From an uncultured Verrucomicrobiae bacterium (GTDB taxonomy: Bacteria; Verrucomicrobiota; Verrucomicrobiia; Palsa-1439): 5,289 nt of DNA. Both the position numbers and the translations under genes were made by a program. Of the stretch, positions 1 through 5,289 are shown in pieces (position 1 is the stretch's first letter; each line of letters starts with the position of its first letter). Location of the stretch: contig CALBCO010000217.1 in assembly GCA_937927265.1 (NCBI GenBank), positions 1-5,289 on the forward strand. Direction: 5' to 3'. The notes beneath the pieces were generated by a model. It was not told the origin of the DNA, ran no database searches, and saw only the letters and a list, made by a program, of their open reading frames with translations.

Positions 1-980
1 CCGTAATGCCACGGCAACACCGTGAACGCCACGCTGGTGCCGATCAGGTTCATCGCCAGATTCGGAGCAAGCAACACCGCCGACGGCCCCACGAACGGCA
101 CGATCCAAAGCACGGGACCGAAAAAGCGCCAGAGGTACTCGAGTTTGGCCGGCCCCAGCGTGTTCCACAAGACCTGGCCGGGATTGCGCAGCATCGTCGC
201 CATGATCTCGCCGGGCGTTTTCCCGTAGGAATCCAAAAACATCCACGATCCGTAGATGGCCGCGTTCGGTCCAGCGAACGACGGAATAATCCACTTCACC
301 GCCACCAGGAAATAAACGACCCCGGCAACGAATGGCCCAACAATCCACTTCCACCCTCGCCGTTCAAGCAACGCCCAGACGCCAAACATCGCCGCCGTCA
401 ACGCGAAGTATTCCTTGCTCAAGCACGTCAACGCAAACGGCAGCCAAAACCAACCGAATTGCCGCCGCACAAAAAACAACGCCGCCAACGTCAACCAGAC
501 ATTCGCAAACTGATCGTCGTGAATCTGATTGAGATGCTGCGAAACCACTGGCGGAAACAACAAATAGGCCGCGGCCACACTCACGGATGCCAAATTGTCT
601 TTGAGCACATGCCGCCCGAGCAGATACAACGGCCACGCCGCCACCGAAATGAACAACGACTGGAGAAACAATAGAAACGGCACCGTCGGCACCAGTTTGA
701 AGAACGGCAGCAACACCACCCAATGCAGCACGACGTGTGACCCCCAATACGTACCGCCTTCGACAGCGTACTGCGGCAAGAATCGGCCCCAAGTGGTGTG
801 AGCCAAAGCATAGCTCGGATACATGACCTCCGCTGTCTCTGTAATGAACCGCGCATACTGCAGATACGCGAGCCAGCCGAAGAAGAGCGTGCTGGCCGCG
901 ATGATGCCGAGCATGACGCGCCGGGCGGTCCGATCAGTCAAATCATTGAAGATTGGGATAGTCTCCGTCACGCCCCGCAT
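1..980 (-). CDS. DUF2079-type polytopic membrane protein, 3' end cut by window edge
   Basis: My own reading of the minus strand from an ATG at 980 gives 326 uninterrupted codons running off the left edge, so the C-terminus is missing. The product is a multi-pass inner-membrane protein. Hydrophobic segments lie near residues 22-41, 83-95, 100-122, 131-147, 158-171, 177-204, 211-232, 284-298 and 300-322. The layout resembles DUF2079: an early soluble stretch (about 45-80), the QIHDDQFANVW segment (152-162) in place of the family's acidic/His loop after a Leu-rich helix, LSKEYFAL (187-194) matching its CKE-like motif, and a WHY triplet at the visible end. DUF2079 proteins are uncharacterised and considered distant relatives of GT-C glycosyltransferases, so a lipid-linked sugar substrate is only an inference. 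An in-frame ATG at 1025 is an alternative start, adding 15 residues; an in-frame stop lies at 1053-1055. I prefer 980 because a GGGAAGG precedes it by about 11 bases. The gene diverges from galT. Confidence 0.8.
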   Translation of the reverse strand, partial: MRGVTETIPIFNDLTDRTARRVMLGIIAASTLFFGWLAYLQYARFITETAEVMYPSYALAHTTWGRFLPQYAVEGGTYWGSHVVLHWVVLLPFFKLVPTVPFLLFLQSLFISVAAWPLYLLGRHVLKDNLASVSVAAAYLLFPPVVSQHLNQIHDDQFANVWLTLAALFFVRRQFGWFWLPFALTCLSKEYFALTAAMFGVWALLERRGWKWIVGPFVAGVVYFLVAVKWIIPSFAGPNAAIYGSWMFLDSYGKTPGEIMATMLRNPGQVLWNTLGPAKLEYLWRFFGPVLWIVPFVGPSAVLLAPNLAMNLIGTSVAFTVLPWHY

Positions 981-1161
981 GGTAGGCGAAGCCTTCCCGC
1001 TTGTCCACCCTTGCGGAATGGGCATCCTATCCGCCCCGTCGGATGCGCCGGGTCAGTTGCCGGGCGAAAAATGGACAGGCAGCATGCCCAACCTCCACCC
1101 GAGGCGTGACTCGCTCCAATTTCCCCTTGCGTTCACCCGCCGCTTGCTTTAGCACAACGGC

Positions 1162-2199
1162 ATGGACTTTATCCCAACGGAACATCCACACCGGCGCTAC
1201 AACCCGTTGACTGGGGACTGGCTGCTGGTTTCGCCGCACCGGACGAAACGGCCGTGGCTCGGCAAAGTGGAAACACCCACAGCCGACCACCGGCCTGCGC
1301 ACGATCCGAAATGTTACCTCTGCCCCGGCAACCAACGCGCCGGCGGCATCACCAATTCCGTTTATACCAGCACCTTCGTGTTCCCCAACGATTTCTCCGC
1401 CATCCTGCCGGACACGCCTGCAGCCACCGTCTCTCCGCATCCGTTGCTGCGCGCCGAGGGCACGCGCGGAGAATGCCGGGTGATCTGTTTCTCCCCCCGG
1501 CATGATCTGACGTTGGCCGAGATGAGCCTGCCGGACATCCGCCAGGTGGTGGATGCTTGGGCGGAACAAATCACTGAACTCGGCCGGACCTGTCGGTGGG
1601 TACAGATTTTCGAGAACAAAGGCGACGTGATGGGCTGTTCCAATCCGCACCCCCACGGCCAGGTTTGGGCCGGTAACGCTTTGCCCAACGAACCAGCCAA
1701 GGAAGACCGGCAACAACAAGCCTGGCTCGTGGAAAGAGGCACACCATTATTGGTTGAGTACGCCCAACTCGAAGCCGAACAACGCGAGCGGGTCGTGGTG
1801 GAAAACGCTCACTGGCTGGCGGTGGTGCCGTATTGGGCCGTCTGGCCGTTCGAGACGATGTTGCTGCCGCGCCGGCGGCAGGTGTTGCGGTTGCCGGACT
1901 TGACCGATGCCGAGCGCGACGCTCTCACTGACATCCTGAAGCAGTTGTTGGTCCGCTATGACAACCTGTTCCAATGTCCGTTCCCCTACTCGATGGGCTG
2001 GCACGGCGCGCCCAATGACGAAGCCGATCACCGGCAGTGGCAGTTGCACGCCCATTTCTACCCGCCGCTACTGCGTTCCGCGACGGTGAAAAAGTTTCTC
2101 GTCGGCTACGAGATGTTAGCGGAGGCGCAACGCGATTTGACCGCTGAACAAGCCGCCGACCGCTTGCGCGGCTTGCCGGAGAAACATTACCGCACATGA
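1162..2199 (+). CDS. galT: galactose-1-phosphate uridylyltransferase (class I GalT)
   Basis: This cytosolic Leloir-pathway enzyme transfers UMP from UDP-glucose to galactose-1-phosphate, giving UDP-galactose and glucose-1-phosphate. The 345-residue length matches the E. coli-type class I enzyme. The N-terminus (PTEHPHRRYNPLTGDW, 5-20) is typical and fixes the ATG start. The active-site motif NPHPHGQVW spans 161-169, with His165 as the expected uridylylated nucleophile and Gln167 next to it. Structural zinc ligands are expected at Cys51, Cys54, His114 and His163. The second metal site of the E. coli enzyme is matched by Glu181, His281, His296 and His298 (the last two in WQLHAHFY). The C-terminal PPLLRSATVKKF and VGYEMLAEAQRDLTAEQAA blocks are also family-typical. 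No catalytic residue is missing. No clear Shine-Dalgarno precedes the ATG. The stop overlaps the galK start as ATGA, pointing to an operon with coupled translation. Function is assigned from strong motif agreement. Confidence 0.97.
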   Translation: MDFIPTEHPHRRYNPLTGDWLLVSPHRTKRPWLGKVETPTADHRPAHDPKCYLCPGNQRAGGITNSVYTSTFVFPNDFSAILPDTPAATVSPHPLLRAEGTRGECRVICFSPRHDLTLAEMSLPDIRQVVDAWAEQITELGRTCRWVQIFENKGDVMGCSNPHPHGQVWAGNALPNEPAKEDRQQQAWLVERGTPLLVEYAQLEAEQRERVVVENAHWLAVVPYWAVWPFETMLLPRRRQVLRLPDLTDAERDALTDILKQLLVRYDNLFQCPFPYSMGWHGAPNDEADHRQWQLHAHFYPPLLRSATVKKFLVGYEMLAEAQRDLTAEQAADRLRGLPEKHYRT

Positions 2200-3365
2200 A
2201 CAGCTCCAACGTCCCGCAACGCATCACTGCCGCTTTTACGGAACACTTTGGCGCGCCACCGCCACTTGTCGTCCGCGCACCGGGTCGGGTCAACCTCATC
2301 GGCGAACACACCGATTACAACGACGGGTTCGTGTTGCCGATGGCGATTGACCGGGCGGCCTGGATCGCACTGCGCCCCCGCGCGGACCAGCAAGTCATCA
2401 TCCACTCGTTGGATTTAGCTCAAACCGCCGTGTTTGACCTCTGCCACCTGACCCACGACAACCAGAAATGGGCTGAATACATCAAGGGCGTCGCCTGGGC
2501 CCTGCAAACAGCCGGCCACAAACTTTGCGGCTGGGAAGGCGTCGTCACCGGTGACGTGCCCATCGGCGCGGGGTTGTCATCGTCAGCCGCGCTGGAGATG
2601 GCGACGGCACGGGCGTTCGCCGCCGTCGCCCGTTTGCCGTGGGACGCCCCGACGATGGCCCAGCTCGGCCAACGCGCCGAAAACGAATGGGTGGGCGTCA
2701 ACTGCGGGATCATGGATCAGATGATTTCGGCCGCCGGCAAGGAAGGCCATGCGTTGTTGATTGATTGTCGGGCGCTCGCGACTGAACTGGTGCCATTGCC
2801 GCGCGACACGGTGGTCGTGGTGCTCGACACGGCAACGCGCCGCGGGTTGGTGGACTCGGCGTACAACGAACGTCGCCGCCAATGCGAGGTGGCGGCAGAG
2901 TATTTCGGAGTGCGAGCGTTGCGGGATGTGGACGTGGTACAATTCGAAGCATGCGCTGAGGGATTGGACCCCGTCACGCGCCGGCGCGCGCGGCATGTCG
3001 TGGGCGAGAACGACCGTACCCGCGCGGCAGCCATCGCGATGGCCAGGGGCGATGCGGTGCGCTTGGGCGAATTGATAAACGAAAGCCACAACAGCCTCCG
3101 CGACGATTTCGAAGTCACCAATACCGAATTGAACGTGATGGTTGAGTGCGCCCGCCGCGCGCCGGGCTGTTATGGGGCGCGAATGACTGGCGCTGGGTTC
3201 GGCGGGTGCGCCGTCGCGCTTGTGGCCCTGCCGGCTGTGGAAGAATTTGTCTCACAGGTGAAATCCGTCTACGTAAAAACGACGCGACGGGATTCGCAGA
3301 TCTACGTATGCCGGGCCACCAACGGCGCCGAAATCGTCACGCCCCAGCACGAGAGCGGTTACTAA
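2196..3365 (+). CDS. galK: galactokinase (GHMP kinase family)
   Basis: This cytosolic enzyme phosphorylates alpha-D-galactose at C1 with ATP, supplying the substrate of the GalT encoded just upstream. At 389 residues it is the usual bacterial length. The galactokinase signature GRVNLIGEHTDYNDG lies at 30-44 and contains the sugar-binding Glu37, His38 and Asp40, with Arg31 as the catalytic arginine. The GHMP ATP-binding loop VPIGAGLSSSAALE is at 121-134. Asp174 in GIMDQM is the expected catalytic base. The third GHMP motif, ARMTGAGFGGCAVAL, is at 328-342. The combination of signature and sugar-contact residues separates it from mevalonate, homoserine and other GHMP kinases; N-acetylgalactosamine kinases are the nearest alternative. 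The ATG overlaps the galT stop by four bases, so translation probably depends on ribosomes finishing galT; the nearest GGAG (2178-2181) is 14 bases away, too far to be a strong site. The gene is intact, and the MFS gene begins 25 bases after the stop. Confidence 0.97.
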   Translation: MNSSNVPQRITAAFTEHFGAPPPLVVRAPGRVNLIGEHTDYNDGFVLPMAIDRAAWIALRPRADQQVIIHSLDLAQTAVFDLCHLTHDNQKWAEYIKGVAWALQTAGHKLCGWEGVVTGDVPIGAGLSSSAALEMATARAFAAVARLPWDAPTMAQLGQRAENEWVGVNCGIMDQMISAAGKEGHALLIDCRALATELVPLPRDTVVVVLDTATRRGLVDSAYNERRRQCEVAAEYFGVRALRDVDVVQFEACAEGLDPVTRRRARHVVGENDRTRAAAIAMARGDAVRLGELINESHNSLRDDFEVTNTELNVMVECARRAPGCYGARMTGAGFGGCAVALVALPAVEEFVSQVKSVYVKTTRRDSQIYVCRATNGAEIVTPQHESGY

Positions 3366-3390
3366 TCGCGACCAGCCGCCTCCGCCCCCC

Positions 3391-4908
3391 ATGCAATCCC
3401 CCCCGGGCACCACAAACTCCGGCTCCCCCACCCCGCGCCTGCGCGGCGAGGAGCTGCGCTGGGCGTTGCGTCGCGTGGCGCAGGCTTGGCTCTTTGGCGC
3501 GACTTGGATGTATATCGTCACGGGCGCGACACTGACCCGCTACGCCAAACTGCTCAATGTCTCGGCATTTGGATTTGGCTTGATGGCGGCCCTGCCGTTT
3601 GCCGGGGCGCTGATGCAGTTGCCGGCCAGCTACTTCATTGAACGCTATGGTCACCGCAAATTGATCTTCATTGGGGCCGGCATCATCCATCGCGGGTTGT
3701 GGATTGCGGCAGCGGCCATCCCGTGGTTGGCGCCGCCTGCGTGGTGGGGGCCGATCTTGATTGGTCTGCTGGCGGTCTCGTGGGCCACCGGCCACATGCT
3801 CGGCCCGATCTGGGTGTCGTGGATGGCCGACTTAGTGCCGGCGCGCATCCGCGGTCGGTATTTCTCGCGGCGAACGCAGATCGGCCAATTCGTCGGCATC
3901 ATCATCACGGTCATCATTGGCGAGGTGTTGGACATCGCGGAACTGCGCGGCGAGAGCGCGTTGCGCACGACGGCGGCGGTGGCATTGGCGTTGGCCGGGT
4001 TGTCCGGGATCGCGGACATGTTTCATTTCTTTCAAATGCCGGAGCTCAGCCCGAAGCCGCCGGATCCGTCGGTAAGCGTCTGGCAATTGATCCGCGAACC
4101 TTTGCTAGACCGGCAGTTCCGGTATTTTTTGGGGTTCACCGCAACCATGACGTTTGCGATTGGCTACGTGGGGCAATTCTGTTGGTTGTATTTGTTCGAC
4201 GTGGTGGGCGTTTCGAACACGCGGGCCAACGTGCTGTTGGTATTTGTGCCGTTGGTGGTGCAAATGTTGAGCTTCCCCATTTGGGGACAGGTGCTTGACC
4301 GCATGGGTTGCAAGCCGGTGTTGATTCTAGCCGGACTGGTCACTGTGCCGGGCAGTGTGGCCTGGGTGTTCGTCACCTCAGAGACCTGGCTGCCGGCTTA
4401 CATCGTGATCATGATTGTCACCGCCGCGTGGCCGGGCGTGGAACTGGCAAACTTCAATTTGTTACTGAGCATTGGCGACCAACAACACGGCAGCGGCCGC
4501 CGCAAAAGCAGCGGCTATGCGGCCGTCAACAGCACGGTGGCGGCATTGGCCGGAGTGTTGAGTGGATTGTTTGGTGGAGCGGTGGCGCAGGCCTTGAATG
4601 GCTGGCGAACGACGATTTTGGGTTGGACGGTGACGTATCATGGCGTGCTGTTCCTGATTTCGGGGGGGCTGCGGGTGCTGGCGTTGTTGTGGCTGACGCG
4701 GTTGGAAGGCCACGGCACCCAGAGCACGCGCGCGGCGTTCCGCTATCTGGGTAGCCACGTCTTTTCCAACGTCCAACAAGCGATCTTCATCCCGGGTCGG
4801 CTGCTGGCGAGTTTGGGTCGCTGGACGTTCACGTTTGACCAAACTGGTCCGTCGTTTCGCTGGTTACGTGGTCGTCGCGGTGGCCGGTCTCGTGGTTCAC
4901 ATCGTTGA
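3391..4908 (+). CDS. MFS transporter, candidate galactose/galactoside importer; 3' end possibly frameshifted
   Basis: This is an inner-membrane major facilitator protein of 505 residues. About twelve hydrophobic segments are visible, near 33-50, 59-80, 91-112, 118-145, 162-182, 191-213, 244-268, 277-298, 308-329, 333-358, 377-403 and 410-435. The MFS loop 2-3 signature appears in weakened form as YFIERYGHRK (81-90), and its repeat in loop 8-9 as WGQVLDRMGCKP (298-309). The WMADLVPARIRGRYFSRR block (144-161) follows helix 4, a pattern I associate with one branch of bacterial MFS_1 proteins. The substrate cannot be read from the sequence; uptake of galactose or a galactoside is inferred only from its position 25 bases after galK. 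Residues 436-505 form a long cytosolic tail ending in an Arg/Gly-rich stretch (490-505). That ending may be an artefact, because the +1 frame there encodes a hydrophobic segment ending at 4945. No Shine-Dalgarno is visible before the ATG; the upstream bases are C-rich. Confidence 0.88.
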   Translation: MQSPPGTTNSGSPTPRLRGEELRWALRRVAQAWLFGATWMYIVTGATLTRYAKLLNVSAFGFGLMAALPFAGALMQLPASYFIERYGHRKLIFIGAGIIHRGLWIAAAAIPWLAPPAWWGPILIGLLAVSWATGHMLGPIWVSWMADLVPARIRGRYFSRRTQIGQFVGIIITVIIGEVLDIAELRGESALRTTAAVALALAGLSGIADMFHFFQMPELSPKPPDPSVSVWQLIREPLLDRQFRYFLGFTATMTFAIGYVGQFCWLYLFDVVGVSNTRANVLLVFVPLVVQMLSFPIWGQVLDRMGCKPVLILAGLVTVPGSVAWVFVTSETWLPAYIVIMIVTAAWPGVELANFNLLLSIGDQQHGSGRRKSSGYAAVNSTVAALAGVLSGLFGGAVAQALNGWRTTILGWTVTYHGVLFLISGGLRVLALLWLTRLEGHGTQSTRAAFRYLGSHVFSNVQQAIFIPGRLLASLGRWTFTFDQTGPSFRWLRGRRGGRSRGSHR

Positions 4909-4937
4909 TCTCTCCCTCCCGACACCCCGCTCTCATG

Positions 4938-4969
4938 GCCGATAACCGGACGATCGTCCGGTTATCGGC
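4938..4969. repeat. perfect 32-bp palindrome, possible bidirectional terminator or operator
   Basis: The two 16-base halves are exact reverse complements, centred between 4953 and 4954 on CGATCG. The left arm reads GCCGATAACCGGACGA. Folded as RNA, it would make a stem of about 14 bp with a GATC loop. It begins 29 bases after the MFS stop codon, a usual place for a transcription terminator. No run of T follows it on either strand, so it is not a textbook intrinsic terminator. It could instead stabilise mRNA 3' ends or be a dimeric-protein binding site. The symmetry is certain; the role is inferred. Confidence 0.6.
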
Positions 4970-5117
4970 AACGGCTGGAACCGAAGGTCAAGTTGGGGTG
5001 AAACAGGAAAAGCTATCGGACAATCAGGTTTGCACGGCAGCCAGATGAGTCGTTCGTGTCACTCCGCAATTGATTGTGGTTGCGCAGGCCGAGGAATTGG
5101 AGACCACCAGCCTGTGC

Positions 5118-5289
5118 TGCAGGGGCTTCCCCACAACGGGGGTTTTGGAAGGACTATCCCCGTTTTCTGGGGCTGCAATGCTGTCAGTCCTGGAATCCTG
5201 ACTTGTTGGGGAAAAGGACAAATGGGAAAGTGACCTCCGCAGTCTGAACTGGTTTCCGGGGTGTTGATCGCACCCCACCACGACGGAGG
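5118..5289. ncRNA. possible structured RNA or structured repeat, running to the window edge
   Basis: A long interrupted hairpin can be built from three stacked helices: 5118-5122 with 5173-5177 (TGCAG/CTGCA), 5129-5133 with 5168-5172 (CCCCA/TGGGG), and 5135-5143 with 5156-5164 (AACGGGGGT/ATCCCCGTT, one G-U). A small hairpin follows at 5183-5187/5198-5202 (GTCAG/CTGAC). The end can fold as a three-way junction: 5234-5239 with 5284-5289 (CCTCCG/CGGAGG) closes two hairpins, 5240-5243/5248-5251 and 5258-5263/5271-5276 (GGGGTG/CACCCC). I recognise no known RNA family. The strand is undetermined, and the last helix ends exactly at the window edge, so the element may continue. The complementarity is seen directly; an RNA is inferred. 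A transposable repeat or chance folding of GC-rich DNA are alternatives. Confidence 0.25.

Larger units (their letters stand above)
4909..5289. other. intergenic region without a convincing protein gene
   Basis: These 381 bases follow the last gene of the galactose cluster. I find no ORF with recognisable protein character. Several short ORFs exist on both strands (4935-5048 +, 5030-5233 + from a TTG, 5024-5281 - from a GTG), but none has a family motif or a good ribosome site. What stands out instead is secondary-structure potential: a perfect palindrome at 4938-4969 and a chain of complementary segments from 5118 to the edge, both described separately. The stretch between them (about 4970-5117) shows nothing I can name. 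Confidence 0.6.

Noticed and set aside
6..674. Long plus-strand ORF opposite the DUF2079 gene
   Set aside because: Its translation is rich in Arg, Gln, His and Pro and has no motif. The opposite strand reads as an uninterrupted membrane protein, so this is an antisense shadow.
1022..1046. Inverted repeat GCATCC/GGATGC in the divergent intergenic region as an operator
   Set aside because: Six-base arms with a 13-base gap are common by chance in GC-rich DNA, and the left arm overlaps the alternative start codon of the minus-strand gene.
1127..1155. Possible sigma70 promoter before galT (TTGCGT at 1127)
   Set aside because: No acceptable -10 hexamer lies at the right distance; the best candidates match TATAAT poorly.
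1027..1719. 230-codon minus-strand ORF over galT
   Set aside because: It lies opposite an unambiguous GalT with all catalytic residues. Long antisense ORFs are expected in GC-rich coding DNA.
3699..4298. 199-codon plus-strand ORF in another frame within the MFS gene
   Set aside because: It is a Gly/Arg/His-rich out-of-frame reading of a clear membrane protein.
4935..5048. Small plus-strand ORF of 37 codons starting MADNRTIVRL
   Set aside because: Its first codons are the palindrome itself, there is no ribosome site, and the product resembles nothing I know.
5024..5281. 85-codon minus-strand ORF and the opposing 67-codon plus-strand ORF (5030-5233)
   Set aside because: They start at GTG and TTG respectively, have no family motif, overlap each other, and cover the structured segment. 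They could be remnants, but I cannot support either as a gene.

Overview
This GC-rich window carries a compact galactose-utilisation cluster on the + strand and, diverging from it, the 5' part of a membrane-protein gene on the - strand. Dense coding, the protein styles and frequent TTG leucine codons fit an environmental bacterium, possibly Verrucomicrobiota. That taxonomic guess is an inference from style, since no rRNA or other marker is present.

Layout. At 1-980 (-) is a DUF2079-type polytopic membrane protein, cut by the left edge. A short divergent intergenic region (about 981-1161) follows, with no promoter I can recognise. Next come galT (1162-2199), galK (2196-3365, overlapping galT by four bases as ATGA) and an MFS transporter (3391-4908, 25 bases after galK). 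The order and tight spacing indicate a galT-galK-MFS transcription unit. The region from 4909 to the end (381 bases) has no convincing protein gene. It holds a perfect 32-bp palindrome at 4938-4969 and a series of nested complementary segments from 5118 to the right edge.

How the genes work together. GalK phosphorylates galactose to galactose-1-phosphate. GalT exchanges it with UDP-glucose to give glucose-1-phosphate and UDP-galactose. The MFS protein is the obvious candidate for bringing in galactose or a galactoside, but only its position says so. galE and galM are not in the window. The DUF2079 protein is divergent and need not belong to the pathway.

Most worth a second look: (1) the 3' end of the MFS gene, where the +1 frame encodes a hydrophobic, GC3-rich stretch while the annotated frame becomes Arg/Gly-rich with poor GC3, suggesting a frameshift; (2) the palindrome just downstream; (3) a possible structured RNA or mobile repeat at 5118-5289 that runs to the window edge. 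None of these is a demonstrated new system.
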